From an uncultured Paracoccaceae bacterium (GTDB taxonomy: Bacteria; Pseudomonadota; Alphaproteobacteria; Rhodobacterales; Rhodobacteraceae), in NCBI GenBank assembly GCA_947500005.1, contig CANMQJ010000021.1:24727-88726 (forward strand): a stretch of DNA of 64,000 nt. Direction: 5' to 3'. The notes under the pieces are model-generated. The model saw nothing but the letters and a program-made list of their open reading frames with translations. It searched no databases and had not been told where the DNA came from. The position numbers and the translations under genes were made by a program. This document shows, piece after piece, positions 8,406 to 16,979 of this stretch (positions within the stretch are counted from its first letter, which is position 1; each line of letters begins with the position of its first letter).

Positions 8406-9025
8406 CCATCCTTGCCCTGCTCGACTATGCCTCGGTCCTGGTCTTTGCTCTGACAGGTGCTTTGGTGGCCAGCCGGGCGCAGCTCGACCTTGTGGGATTT
8501 GCATTTGTCGCAAGCCTCACCGCCGTCGGCGGGGGCACGGTGCGTGATCTTCTGCTCAACAGGAACCCGGTCTTCTGGGTGGCCGAGCCCACCTATATCC
8601 TGATCGCCACCTCCGCCGCGCTGGTCGTGTTCTTCACGGCGCACCTCATGGAAAGCCGCTATCGCTGGCTCGTCTGGCTGGACAGTTTCGCGCTTTCCAT
8701 AGCTGTGGCCGCAGGCACCGGTGTCGCACTGTCCTTGAACCAGCCTCCGGTTGTGGTCGTTCTCATGGGCATGAGCACGGGCTGCATGGGCGGGCTGATG
8801 CGCGATGTCGTCGTGGGCGAGGTCCCGCTGGTGCTGAAGCAGGGCGAACTTTATGTCTCCTGCGCCCTGGCGGGTGCTGTCGCGGCCGTGTCCGGCACCG
8901 CACTGGGCCTGTCGTCGCTCTGGGCGTTGATCCTCTGCGCCTGCGTCTGTTGGGTGTTGCGTGCCGGTTCGCTGCTCTTCGGGTGGCGCCTGCCCGTCTA
9001 CAAGAGCCGCCCGCCCCGCATCTGA
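8402..9025 (+). CDS. TRIC/UPF0126 channel-like membrane protein
   Basis: 207 residues with six to seven membrane spans and the internal two-fold repeat of UPF0126 proteins: 'AFVASLTAVGGGTVRDLLL' in the first half is echoed by 'GMSTGCMGGLMRDVVVGEVP' in the second. The family includes prokaryotic TRIC-type cation channels and YicG/YadS proteins. The GTG start at 8402 overlaps the rnhA stop (GTGA). It is the last plus-strand gene before the convergent small membrane protein. Confidence 0.87.
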   Translation: MTILALLDYASVLVFALTGALVASRAQLDLVGFAFVASLTAVGGGTVRDLLLNRNPVFWVAEPTYILIATSAALVVFFTAHLMESRYRWLVWLDSFALSIAVAAGTGVALSLNQPPVVVVLMGMSTGCMGGLMRDVVVGEVPLVLKQGELYVSCALAGAVAAVSGTALGLSSLWALILCACVCWVLRAGSLLFGWRLPVYKSRPPRI

Positions 9026-9027
9026 CC

Positions 9028-9264
9028 CTAGCGCCGCCAATGCGTCGGCACGATGATCAGCGCGCCGATCGAAGAAAGGATGGCGTTCAGCCCCGGCGAG
9101 TTGAAGCCGATCCCGAACATGATCCGCACGAAGAAGAACAGGAACGCGCCACCCACGCAGATGATGATGGATTGCACATAGCCATTATGCGTGAAGCCGC
9201 TCTTCTCGGACACATAGCCCACGATCCCGGCGATCACGACGGTCCCCATCAGAACCATGAACAT
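9028..9264 (-). CDS. Small three-span membrane protein (GlsB/YeaQ-like size)
   Basis: 78 residues with three hydrophobic segments ('VLMGTVVIAGIVGYVS', 'SIIICVGGAFLFFFVRIMF', 'LNAILSSIGALIIVP'). Size and the Gly-rich layout resemble GlsB/YeaQ/YmgE transglycosylase-associated proteins, but the classic signature is not clear, so the family is tentative. ATG at 9264 has GAGGAG seven bases before it; it begins 4 bp after the fmt stop and is probably the last gene of the def-fmt transcript. It converges with the TRIC gene 2 bp away. Confidence 0.75.
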   Translation of the reverse strand: MFMVLMGTVVIAGIVGYVSEKSGFTHNGYVQSIIICVGGAFLFFFVRIMFGIGFNSPGLNAILSSIGALIIVPTHWRR

Positions 9265-9268
9265 GGGC

Positions 9269-10183
9269 TCACTCCTCTCCCAGCCGCGCGCCCGCGGGCA
9301 CCGGCCATCCCCGCAAGAACGTCGCGGCATCCTGGGCACCTTTCCCGGCGCGCTGCAAGCGGGTGAGTTGCACGGCGCCTGCTTTGCACGCGACGCGCAG
9401 CGCGTCATCAAGCACCTCGCCCGGGCGGCCCTCCCCCTCGGCAAGCCGTGCGCCCAGAAGTTTCACGCGCTCCCCCTCGACCATCGTCCAGGCACCGGGG
9501 AACGGGGAGAGGCCACGGATCTTGCGGTCGATCTCCTCGGCCGGGCGCGTCCAGTCGATGCGCGCCTCGGACTTGGAAATCTTCTCGGCATAGGTCACGC
9601 CCGCCCCTGGCTGCGGCTGCGGCTCCAGATCAGGCAAACGCGCCAACGCCTCGACGATCAGCTCGGCCCCCATCATCGACAGCCGGTCATGCAGCGCGCC
9701 GGTCGTCTCTTCCGTCCCGATGGAGGTGGCACGGCGCAGCAACACCGGCCCGGTATCCAGTCCCGCCTCCATCTGCATGATGCAGACACCAGTTTCGGCA
9801 TCTCCCGCCATGATGGCCCTGTGGATGGGCGCGGCCCCGCGCCATCGCGGCAAGAGGCTCGCATGGATGTTCAGGCACCCGTGGCGGGGCGCATCCAGTA
9901 CCTCCTGCGGCAGGATCAGCCCATAAGCCACCACCACCGCGACATCCGCATCGAGCGCGGCGAATTCCGCTTGTTCCCGCGCTCCCCGGAGCGAGACCGG
10001 ATGGCGCACCTCCAGCCCCAACGCCTCGGCACGCGCCTGCACCGGGGTGGGCCGGTCCTTCTTGCCGCGGCCGGCCGGACGCGGCGGCTGGCAATAGACG
10101 GCGGCTATCTCGTGCCCGGCGACAACCAGCGCATCTAGCACCGGCACCGAGAAATCGGGCGTTCCCATGAAGACGATCCGCAT
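9269..10183 (-). CDS. fmt: Methionyl-tRNA formyltransferase
   Basis: Fmt formylates initiator Met-tRNA with 10-formyl-THF. 'MRIVFMGTPDFSVPVLDALV' is the family N-terminus, and the catalytic/folate loop 'LNIHASLLPRWRGAAPIHRA' with the following 'TGVCIMQMEAGLDTGPVL' is intact. 304 residues from the ATG at 10183, one base after the upstream deformylase-like stop. Fmt and deformylase act on opposite ends of the same cycle (adding and removing the formyl group), which explains the operon with three def paralogues. Confidence 0.96.
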   Translation of the reverse strand: MRIVFMGTPDFSVPVLDALVVAGHEIAAVYCQPPRPAGRGKKDRPTPVQARAEALGLEVRHPVSLRGAREQAEFAALDADVAVVVAYGLILPQEVLDAPRHGCLNIHASLLPRWRGAAPIHRAIMAGDAETGVCIMQMEAGLDTGPVLLRRATSIGTEETTGALHDRLSMMGAELIVEALARLPDLEPQPQPGAGVTYAEKISKSEARIDWTRPAEEIDRKIRGLSPFPGAWTMVEGERVKLLGARLAEGEGRPGEVLDDALRVACKAGAVQLTRLQRAGKGAQDAATFLRGWPVPAGARLGEE

Positions 10184-10184
10184 G

Positions 10185-10682
10185 TCAGCCTGCCATTTTC
10201 CGCGCCTTGCGCAGCAGCATGTCACGTTTCACCTTGCTGAGGCGGTCGAAATACATCCGCCCGTTCAGATGGTCGATCTGGTGCTGCACGCTCGTCGCCT
10301 CGACACCCACGAAATCGCGCCGGTCGATCTGACCATACTCGTTGAGGAAACGCACCGTCACCGCGCGCGGGCGCTTGATCGTGGCGGACACGCCAGGCAG
10401 GTTCGGGCTCGCCTCGTCATGCTCGCGCAGCTCGATGGAGCTGTGCAGGATCTCGGGATTTGCCATTCGTACCGCCCGGCCCCGCTGCGTCGAGCCATCG
10501 ACCACGGCAAGCCGCAGCATCACCCCGATCTGCGGCGCGGCAAGACCCACGCCCGGCATCGCCTCCATCGTGTCGATCATGTCGTCCCAGATGGCGCGGA
10601 TCTCGTCGGTGATCTCTTCGACCGGCACCGCCTTGGTCCGCAGTCGTTTGTCCGGCCAGGGCAGGCAGTCGCGCACCGTCAT
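10185..10682 (-). CDS. Peptide deformylase-like paralogue with altered active site
   Basis: 165 residues clearly homologous to peptide deformylase: motif 1 'GVGLAAPQIG' is intact. Motif 2, normally EGCLS with the metal-ligand Cys, reads 'EASPNLPGVS', so the Cys is absent. Motif 3, normally HExxH, reads 'QHQIDHLNG': both His remain but the catalytic Glu is Gln. From the known PDF mechanism this should abolish or greatly reduce deformylase activity. The ATG overlaps the stop of the middle def gene (ATGA), and fmt starts one base after its stop. It may be a regulatory or binding-only paralogue, or early decay with the frame kept open. Confidence 0.88.
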   Translation of the reverse strand: MTVRDCLPWPDKRLRTKAVPVEEITDEIRAIWDDMIDTMEAMPGVGLAAPQIGVMLRLAVVDGSTQRGRAVRMANPEILHSSIELREHDEASPNLPGVSATIKRPRAVTVRFLNEYGQIDRRDFVGVEATSVQHQIDHLNGRMYFDRLSKVKRDMLLRKARKMAG

Positions 10683-11176
10683 GCCTGCGTCTCCAGGTAC
10701 CGGCCCTCGATCTCGGGGCGCAACTGCGGCGCGATGCGGTCGAAATGCACCATGCCGTTGAGGTGGTCGAACTCATGCTGGATGCAGCGCGCCTCGAATC
10801 CGTCGAAATCGGCCATGTGAATATCTCCCTCGGCGGCGGTCCATTGCACGGTTACGGCCTTCCACCGCTCGACGGGCACCGACACACCGGGAATCGACAG
10901 GCAAACCTCTTCGCCCACTTCCGCCACGCGTTCGGCCGCCATGATCGAGGGGTTGATCATCGTCATCGGCGTGGGGCGCCCTTCCTTCCAGCCGCAATCC
11001 ATCACGAAAAGCCGCTTCATGACGCCTACCTGCGGCGCGGCAAGGCCCCGGCCATTGGCCGCGTACATCGTGTCGAACATGTCGGCAATGAGTTGGTCCA
11101 ACCGCGTGTCTTCGACCGGATCGCATTTCCTGGAAAGGCGCGGGTCTGGCCAGCGAAGGATTTCGAGAACGCTCAC
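10679..11176 (-). CDS. def: Peptide deformylase paralogue (middle copy)
   Basis: 165 residues. Motif 1 'GRGLAAPQVG' and motif 3 'QHEFDHLNG' (HExxH) are intact; motif 2 is 'EVCLSIPGV', with Val for the usual Gly but keeping the metal-ligand Cys. It resembles the type-3 deformylase-like copies seen beside canonical def in alphaproteobacteria and is probably active, perhaps with altered substrate range. GTG start at 11176 overlaps the stop of the canonical def (GTGA); its own stop overlaps the next paralogue (ATGA). Confidence 0.9.
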   Translation of the reverse strand: MSVLEILRWPDPRLSRKCDPVEDTRLDQLIADMFDTMYAANGRGLAAPQVGVMKRLFVMDCGWKEGRPTPMTMINPSIMAAERVAEVGEEVCLSIPGVSVPVERWKAVTVQWTAAEGDIHMADFDGFEARCIQHEFDHLNGMVHFDRIAPQLRPEIEGRYLETQA

Positions 11177-11691
11177 GCCCGGGCCATCTCGCGCTTGAGC
11201 TTCTGCATCTTGCGGGTGATCATCTGCCGCTTGAGAGGCTTGAGATAATCAATGAAAAGCTTGCCGTTCAGGTGGTCGATCTCGTGCTGAACGCAGGTTG
11301 CCCACAGCCCGTCGAATGTCTCGCGCTGCAGGTTGCCGTCGCGGTCGAGCCATTCGACCTCGACCTCTCGGGGCCGCGTCACCTCGGCATATTGATCGGG
11401 AATCGACAGGCACCCCTCGTCGTAAACGCTCACCTCGTCCGAGGCCGCCTTGATCTCGGGGTTGAACATCACCAGCGGGCGCGGCGCCGCCCCCTCCTCC
11501 TTGACGCAGTCGAGCACGATCAGCCGATCCAGATGGCCGACCTGAGGCGCGGCCAGCCCGATGCCCGGCGCGTCATACATGGTTTCCAGCATGTCATCGG
11601 CCAGGCGGCGCAACTCGTCGCTGATATCGGCGACGGGCTCGCAGACCTTCTTCAGGCGCGGATCGGGATGGATCAGGATCTTGCGTTTCAT
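11173..11691 (-). CDS. def: Peptide deformylase (canonical copy)
   Basis: 172 residues with all three catalytic motifs in consensus form: 'GIGLAAPQVG', 'EGCLSIPDQYAEV' (Cys metal ligand) and 'QHEIDHLNGKLF' (HExxH). It removes the N-formyl group from nascent proteins using Fe2+ or a similar metal. First gene of the def-def-def-fmt transcript; the start at 11691 opens 'MKRKILIHPDPRLKK', the family N-terminus. Confidence 0.96.
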   Translation of the reverse strand: MKRKILIHPDPRLKKVCEPVADISDELRRLADDMLETMYDAPGIGLAAPQVGHLDRLIVLDCVKEEGAAPRPLVMFNPEIKAASDEVSVYDEGCLSIPDQYAEVTRPREVEVEWLDRDGNLQRETFDGLWATCVQHEIDHLNGKLFIDYLKPLKRQMITRKMQKLKREMARA

Positions 11692-11789
11692 GACAGGGGA
11701 TTTAGGCGATCACGCCCGCCATCGCAACGCCTCTTGCACCCGGCATTCAACAGGTTAGCTTCGCGCGCAATGAAATGACGGAGTGATGC

Positions 11790-12962
11790 ATGAGTTTCGA
11801 TGACCTGACCGAGCGCCGGGGCAGTTTCTGCGCCAAGTGGGATGCGATGGAGCCACTCTACGGCGTTTCGCCTGATGACGGGCTGCCGATGTGGGTCGCG
11901 GACATGGATCTGCCCGCGCCCGACTGCATTCTCGACGCTCTGCGCGCGATGGTGGACCACGGGATCTTCGGGTATTCGACCCTCGACAAGCCCTACAAGG
12001 AGGCGATCGGCTGGTGGATGCTGGAGCGACACGGCTGGCAGGTCGCGCCCGAGGCGATCTTCACCACCACCGGACTGGTCAACGGTGTGGGCATGTGCCT
12101 GGACGCCTACACGCAACCCGGCGACGAGATCGTCCTTTTCACACCGGTCTATCACGCATTCGCCAAGGTCATCCGCAATGCCGGGCGCAAGGTGGTCGAG
12201 CGGCAGATGATCCTCGATGCCGAACACTACAAGCTCGACTTCGAGGCGTGGGACGCGCAGATGACCGGCACCGAAAAGGTCCTGATCTTCTGCTCGCCCC
12301 ACAATCCCGGCGGGCGGGTCTGGACCGAGGAAGAGCTGCGCGCCGTGGCCGATTTCGCGCGGCGGCACGATCTGCTGCTGATCTCGGACGAGGTGCATCA
12401 CGATCTCGTCTTTCCCGGTGTGCGCCATATCCCGATGCAGAATGCCGCGCCCGAGATCGTGGACCGTCTCATCATGCTCACCGCACCGTCGAAAACCTTC
12501 AACATCGCCGGCCTGCATACCGGGCAGGTGATCATTCCCGACGAAACCCTGCGTGCGCCCTTCGCGGCGCGAATGTCGGCTCTGAACCTCTCGTCGAACT
12601 CCATGGGCCTGCGCGCGACGATGGCGGCCTATTCGCCCGAAGGCGCGGCCTGGGTGGATGAGCTGGTGCCTTATCTCGACGGCAACCGGAAACTGTTTGA
12701 TGCGGCCATCGCCGAGATCCCGGGCCTGCGCTCCATCCCGCTCCAGGCCACCTATCTCTCCTGGATCGATTTCTCGGGCACCGGGATGACCCGCGAGGAG
12801 TTCACCGCGCGGGTTGAAAAGACCGCGAAGATCGCCGCCAATCACGGCACGACCTTCGGCACCGGCGGGGAAAGCTTTCTCCGGTTCAACCTTGCGACGC
12901 AGCGATCCAGGGTCGAGGACGCCTGCGAGCGGCTGAAATCGGCCTTTTCCGATCTGCAATAA
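11790..12962 (+). CDS. patB: PatB/MalY-type PLP C-S lyase (aminotransferase fold)
   Basis: 390-residue fold-type I PLP enzyme of the MalY/PatB subgroup, which cleaves cystathionine and other cysteine S-conjugates. Diagnostic features are the N-terminus 'SFCAKWDAMEPLYGV...LPMWVADMDLPAP', 'FCSPHNPGGRVWTEEEL', 'ISDEVHHDLVF' (PLP-ring Asp) and the Schiff-base lysine in 'LTAPSKTFNIAGLHT'. The ATG has GGAG six bases upstream. The gene is alone on its strand, and a hairpin follows its stop. MalY homologues can also act as regulators, but no mal genes are near. Confidence 0.9.
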   Translation: MSFDDLTERRGSFCAKWDAMEPLYGVSPDDGLPMWVADMDLPAPDCILDALRAMVDHGIFGYSTLDKPYKEAIGWWMLERHGWQVAPEAIFTTTGLVNGVGMCLDAYTQPGDEIVLFTPVYHAFAKVIRNAGRKVVERQMILDAEHYKLDFEAWDAQMTGTEKVLIFCSPHNPGGRVWTEEELRAVADFARRHDLLLISDEVHHDLVFPGVRHIPMQNAAPEIVDRLIMLTAPSKTFNIAGLHTGQVIIPDETLRAPFAARMSALNLSSNSMGLRATMAAYSPEGAAWVDELVPYLDGNRKLFDAAIAEIPGLRSIPLQATYLSWIDFSGTGMTREEFTARVEKTAKIAANHGTTFGTGGESFLRFNLATQRSRVEDACERLKSAFSDLQ

Positions 12963-12967
12963 CAAGT

Positions 12968-12986
12968 GGGCCGAACCCGGCCCTTT
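12968..12986 (+). terminator. Hairpin between convergent genes
   Basis: GGGCCG (12968-12973), loop AACC, CGGCCC (12978-12983), then TTT. It directly follows the patB stop and abuts the stop of the convergent gene at 12985, so it could serve patB. The T run is short, so strength is uncertain. Confidence 0.55.
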
Positions 12987-13335
12987 AATCCTTGCCGAGA
13001 TAGGCGACCGGCGCCTCTGCAGTGCGTTCGAAATCCAGCGCTGCATGGTCGGTGCTGGCTGTGTTGCGCTTGAAATCATAGCGCATCTCGCCGCCTTCTT
13101 CCTCGGCCGCCACGATCAGGCACTGGCACAAATGCTTTCCGCCGTCATAAATATCGACCAGCCCGCGCAAACGCGGGGTGGTCACGGCCTCGACGGCGAA
13201 CCCGGTGCGCCACATCCGCAGCACCCTGTAGCTCTCGTCGCCAGCCTCCACGCGCAACCGGCTGGCCTTTTTCAGGGCCGCGATACGCGCCGCGTCAAGC
13301 GTGTCGCTGATCTCTTTCGGAACGTAGTTGTCCAT
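12985..13335 (-). CDS. Conserved hypothetical protein
   Basis: 116-residue soluble protein that I do not recognise. It is mixed alpha/beta in appearance: a basic, helical N-terminus ('ARIAALKKASRLRVEAGDE') then strands ('GFAVEAVTTPRLRGLVDIYDGGKHLCQCLIVAAEE'). 'VDIYDGGKHLCQC' has the look of a small ligand-binding or PilZ-like beta element, but this is a visual guess. The ATG at 13335 is chosen over one 13 codons earlier because a G-rich site (GGGGGA) lies at the right distance. Divergent from the glutathionyl-hydroquinone reductase gene. Confidence 0.7.
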   Translation of the reverse strand: MDNYVPKEISDTLDAARIAALKKASRLRVEAGDESYRVLRMWRTGFAVEAVTTPRLRGLVDIYDGGKHLCQCLIVAAEEEGGEMRYDFKRNTASTDHAALDFERTAEAPVAYLGKD

Positions 13336-13550
13336 CGCCGGATCCCCCGCAGAATCATCCTTAGTGTGGCGCAACCATATGGCGGATCAAGGGAAATCTG
13401 GACGCAGAGAAAATTGGCCTCCGAACGTGACCACAGCGACATTGGGCCATGTGCATCGGCGCAGCCCCATTGCGCGCGAGCAGGCATGGGCGGAACCATG
13501 GCAAGGGGCTAACCTTGAGAACAATGACACCGGCAAACGGAGGATGACCC

Positions 13551-14540
13551 ATGGGGCTGCTCGTCGATGGCGAATGGAAAGACAAGTGGTACGACACCGA
13601 CTCGACCGGGGGAAAGTTCGAACGATCCGAATCCCGGTTCCGCAACTGGATCACCCCCGACGGCGCCCCCGGTCCTTCGGGCGAAGGCGGGTTCGAGGCC
13701 GAGGCAGGTCGCTATCACCTTTATGTCAGCCTTGCCTGCCCCTGGGCGCACAGGACCACGATCTTTCGCCATCTCAAGGGGTTGACCGATCACATCGGCC
13801 TGTCCGTCGTGCACCCGCACATGCTGGGCCAAGGGTGGTCCTTCGACACGGATTTCGACTGTGCGACGGGTGACCCGCTCCACGGTTTTGGCCATGCGCA
13901 CCAACTCTATACCAAGGCCGACCCCACCTATTCGGGTCGTGTGACCGTGCCCATCCTGTGGGACAAGAAGCGCGAGACCATCGTCTCGAATGAAAGCGCC
14001 GAACTGATCCGCATGTTCAACAGTGCGTTCGATGGCATCACCGGCAATACCGACGATTACTGGCCCGAGGAACTGCGCGACGCGATCGAAGATGTGAATG
14101 CGCGAATTTACGACACCGTCAACAATGGCGTCTACAAGGCCGGATTTGCCACCAGCCAAGAGGCCTATGACGAACCGGTGCGCGAGCTCTTCGACAGTCT
14201 CGACTGGCTGGAAGAGCGCCTCTCCACGAAACGCTATCTCATGGGGGACCGGATCACCGAGGCGGACTGGCGGCTTTTCACCACGCTCGTCCGCTTCGAC
14301 AAGGTCTATCACACCCATTTCAAGTGCAACCGCAACAGGATCACCGACTACCCCAATCTCTGGGGCTATCTGCGCGAGTTGTACCAGTGGCCGGGCGTGG
14401 CCGAGACCGTGAATTTCGATCACATCGTCGAGCACTACTACTACAGCCACGACATGGTGAACCCGAACCGGATCATCCCGATCAACCCGCAGCCCGATTT
14501 CACAGCGCCGCACGGCCGTGATCAGCGCCCCGCGGCGTAA
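13551..14540 (+). CDS. Glutathionyl-hydroquinone reductase (Xi-class GST)
   Basis: 329 residues of the YqjG/PcpF type, which reduces glutathionyl-hydroquinones with glutathione. The catalytic cysteine lies in 'SLACPWAHRTTIFR' (CPWA motif of Xi-class GSTs); the N-terminal segment 'GKFERSESRFRNWITPDG' and the C-terminal helical domain 'YLMGDRITEADWRLFTTLVRFD' also match. ATG with GGAGG seven bases upstream. Its last 19 bp overlap the end of the convergent receiver gene. Confidence 0.93.
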   Translation: MGLLVDGEWKDKWYDTDSTGGKFERSESRFRNWITPDGAPGPSGEGGFEAEAGRYHLYVSLACPWAHRTTIFRHLKGLTDHIGLSVVHPHMLGQGWSFDTDFDCATGDPLHGFGHAHQLYTKADPTYSGRVTVPILWDKKRETIVSNESAELIRMFNSAFDGITGNTDDYWPEELRDAIEDVNARIYDTVNNGVYKAGFATSQEAYDEPVRELFDSLDWLEERLSTKRYLMGDRITEADWRLFTTLVRFDKVYHTHFKCNRNRITDYPNLWGYLRELYQWPGVAETVNFDHIVEHYYYSHDMVNPNRIIPINPQPDFTAPHGRDQRPAA

Positions 14541-14884
14541 TGCTCGACCATCGCCGCCAGGTCCTCTGGCGGCGTCCCGCTCTGCACATAGGCGCAGGCG
14601 TTCGGACTATGGGCAAAGATCGAACCGTCCGAGAAGAAGGTCGTGTTCGTCACGAAGATCACCCGCGCCTCGGGCCGGCGATAGCTTGCGAAATCGGCGA
14701 CCGCCAACGCGCTGCCATCGTCCAGCACGAGGTCCAGAACGATGATCTCGAAATCCGAGGCATAGAGCGCGAGGATCGCAGTCTCCTGCGAGGCGACAAG
14801 CGTCACCTCGCAACCTTGGCGTTGCAGGTGGCGCTGCCAGAGCCTGCCAAGCTCCGGATTGCTTTCGACAATCAGTACTTTCAT
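14522..14884 (-). CDS. Stand-alone response-regulator receiver domain
   Basis: 120 residues consisting of a single receiver domain: 'MKVLIVESNPELGRLWQRHL', phospho-acceptor Asp in 'IIVLDLVLDDGSALAV', Thr in 'VIFVTNTTFF'. The usual Asp pair after strand 1 is reduced to 'VESNP', so the acidic Mg2+ pocket is altered and phosphorylation may be weak. The conserved Lys near the C-terminus is not evident ('CAYVQSGTPPEDL'). No output domain and no adjacent kinase. The ATG at 14884 has GAGG upstream; the end overlaps the convergent GST gene by 19 bp. Confidence 0.85.
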   Translation of the reverse strand: MKVLIVESNPELGRLWQRHLQRQGCEVTLVASQETAILALYASDFEIIVLDLVLDDGSALAVADFASYRRPEARVIFVTNTTFFSDGSIFAHSPNACAYVQSGTPPEDLAAMVEHYAAGR

Positions 14885-15067
14885 TTTCCGACACCTCGGC
14901 ACTCTCGTTGCTTGTGCCGTCCCCGCATGAACCGTGATCTGCCCAAAGCCTTAACAAAACATTAACATGCACTGCACCAAGCCGTGACCCGGCGGATTTG
15001 CTTGTATGACCGGCGAGAATCCGCTTGAAACCTAGCCTGAGGACCCACCCGCAGCACGGAGCCTATC

Positions 15068-16036
15068 ATGGCCGATGCAGACGACGCCCGCGCCGATCCA
15101 CGCGGCCCCCGTGATCACGGAGGGGGACTCGATCATGCAATCGCCGCCCATGGGGGCACGAAAGCCGAATGGCTCGATCTCTCGACCGGGATCAACCCGC
15201 ACCCCTTTCCCCTGCCCTCCTTTAGCGCCGAAGACTGGCAATCCCTGCCCGATCACGGCGCCTTCATCCGGCTCTGCCAAGCCGCACGTCGATTCTGGAA
15301 GGTGCCCGGTGAGGCCGCCATCCTCCCCGCACCCGGAGCGTCAACGCTGATCGCTAGGCTTCCCGCGCTGGCATCCACCGGCCGCGTCGAGATCACACCG
15401 CCCACCTACAACGAACACGCCGCGGCCTTTCACGCCCATGGCTGGCAGGTCACCGAGAACGGTCCGGCCGATGCGCGCGTTCTCGTGCACCCCAACAACC
15501 CCGACGGACGTCTGTGGACAGCGGCCGACGCAAACGCCCCTTTCACCGTGATCGACGAGAGCTTCTGCGACATAGCACCCGACGCCAGCCTCGTGCATCT
15601 CGCGGCGCTTCCCGGCCGGATCGTTCTCAAGAGTTTCGGAAAGTTCTGGGGTCTGGCCGGCCTGCGCCTGGGATTTGCCATCGCACGGCCGCAGGTGATC
15701 GAGCGGCTCAATGACCTCAGCGGGCCCTGGGCGGTTTCCGGACCCGCGCTGCGCGTCGGCGAGATGGCGCTTCGGGATACCGAATGGGCCCAACGAACAC
15801 GCCAACGGCTTTCGGCGGAGGCCGAGCGGCTGGACCAACTGATGACAGGCCGCGGAGCGCGGCTTTGCGGCGGCACATCGCTTTTCCGGCTGTACCAGCT
15901 CGAGAATGCCGCCGCCTGGCATGACCGGCTGGCCCGTGCCCGCATCCTCACCCGGATCTTTCCTTATTCTGATCACCTGATCCGTCTGGGCCTGCCGCCC
16001 GAACACGGCTGGGACAGGCTGGAGGCCGCATTGTGA
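15068..16036 (+). CDS. cobD: Threonine-phosphate decarboxylase-type PLP enzyme of cobalamin synthesis
   Basis: 322 residues of the aminotransferase class I fold used in adenosylcobalamin synthesis (CobD in Salmonella naming, CobC in Pseudomonas naming), supplying aminopropanol phosphate for the nucleotide loop. Marks are 'KAEWLDLSTGINPHPFPLP' at the N-terminus, 'VHPNNPDGRLW', 'TVIDESFCDIAP' and the PLP lysine in 'VLKSFGKFWGLAGLRLGF'. ATG with GGAG six bases upstream. Its stop overlaps the GTG of cbiB, the enzyme that uses its product. No cobalamin riboswitch was recognised in 14885-15067. Confidence 0.92.
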   Translation: MADADDARADPRGPRDHGGGLDHAIAAHGGTKAEWLDLSTGINPHPFPLPSFSAEDWQSLPDHGAFIRLCQAARRFWKVPGEAAILPAPGASTLIARLPALASTGRVEITPPTYNEHAAAFHAHGWQVTENGPADARVLVHPNNPDGRLWTAADANAPFTVIDESFCDIAPDASLVHLAALPGRIVLKSFGKFWGLAGLRLGFAIARPQVIERLNDLSGPWAVSGPALRVGEMALRDTEWAQRTRQRLSAEAERLDQLMTGRGARLCGGTSLFRLYQLENAAAWHDRLARARILTRIFPYSDHLIRLGLPPEHGWDRLEAAL

Positions 16037-16953
16037 CCACCGCTTTCGTTCTAGCCTGCGCCATGCTGCTGGATGCCGCCCTGGGCGAGCCGGATTGGCT
16101 CTGGTCGCGGCTGCGCCACCCCGCCGTACTGTTCGGAGATGTCGTGGGCTTCTGCGACCGGCGCTTCAATCGCGGGTCCCACCGGCGCCTCAAGGGCATG
16201 GCGGTGGCCGCCGCTCTGGCCATCGGCGCACTGGTGCTCGGCACCGCGCTGGCGCAGCTGGGCTGGATCGCGGAGATCGTCATCTGCGCGGTGCTTCTCG
16301 CCCAGCGTTCGCTCGCCCAGCACGTGCAGGACGTGGCGGAGGCGCTGCGCCTCTCCCTGCCGCAGGGGCGCAACATGGTCGCCCGCATCGTCTCGCGCGA
16401 CACCTCCGAGATGGACGGTCCCCAGGTCGCCCGGGCAGCGATTGAAAGTGCCGCCGAAAACCTCAGCGATGGCGTGATCGCCCCGGCCTTCTGGTTCCTG
16501 ATCGGAGGGCTTCCGGGCCTCTTCCTCTACAAGGTGATCAACACAGCCGACAGCATGATCGGTTACCTCAACGAAAGATACGCGGAATTCGGCTGGGCAT
16601 CGGCCAAGCTGGACGACCTGCTGAACCTCCTGCCCGCGCGCCTGACATGCCTGATGCTGGTAGTGCTGTCCAATGGCTGGTCCCACTGGCGCGCCATCGT
16701 CGAGGATGCCGAGCGGCACATCTCGCCCAACGCCGGCTGGCCCGAGGCGGCAATGGCGCGCGCGTTGAACGTGGCGCTGGCCGGGCCGCGCAGCTATCAT
16801 GGAAAGGTCCGACATCTCGCCTGGGTCAACGAGGACGCCCGAAAAGAGATCGGGCCCCGCGAGATCGAAAAGGCCGTGCGCCTGCTCTGGCAGGTCTGGG
16901 CGCTGGCGCTGGGGCTTGCAATCGCGATCTTCACGATCACCTATATGTTCTGA
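16033..16953 (+). CDS. cbiB: Adenosylcobinamide-phosphate synthase
   Basis: CbiB attaches the aminopropanol(-phosphate) arm to adenosylcobyrate. 306 residues with four to five membrane spans; recognisable segments are 'MLLDAALGEPDWLWSRLRHP', 'DTSEMDGPQVARAAIESAAE', 'NLSDGVIAPAFWFLIGGLPG' and 'NTADSMIGYLNERYAEFGWA'. GTG start at 16033 overlaps the cobD stop. Called CobD in the Pseudomonas nomenclature. The pair is a two-gene cobalamin unit apart from the rest of the pathway. Confidence 0.94.
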   Translation: MTTAFVLACAMLLDAALGEPDWLWSRLRHPAVLFGDVVGFCDRRFNRGSHRRLKGMAVAAALAIGALVLGTALAQLGWIAEIVICAVLLAQRSLAQHVQDVAEALRLSLPQGRNMVARIVSRDTSEMDGPQVARAAIESAAENLSDGVIAPAFWFLIGGLPGLFLYKVINTADSMIGYLNERYAEFGWASAKLDDLLNLLPARLTCLMLVVLSNGWSHWRAIVEDAERHISPNAGWPEAAMARALNVALAGPRSYHGKVRHLAWVNEDARKEIGPREIEKAVRLLWQVWALALGLAIAIFTITYMF

Positions 16954-16979
16954 AGACCACAAGAGCCCGAAGGATTTTC

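Noticed and set aside
14885..15067. Cobalamin riboswitch before the cobD gene
   Set aside because: No B12-box or AdoCbl riboswitch core could be recognised by eye; a covariance-model search would be needed.
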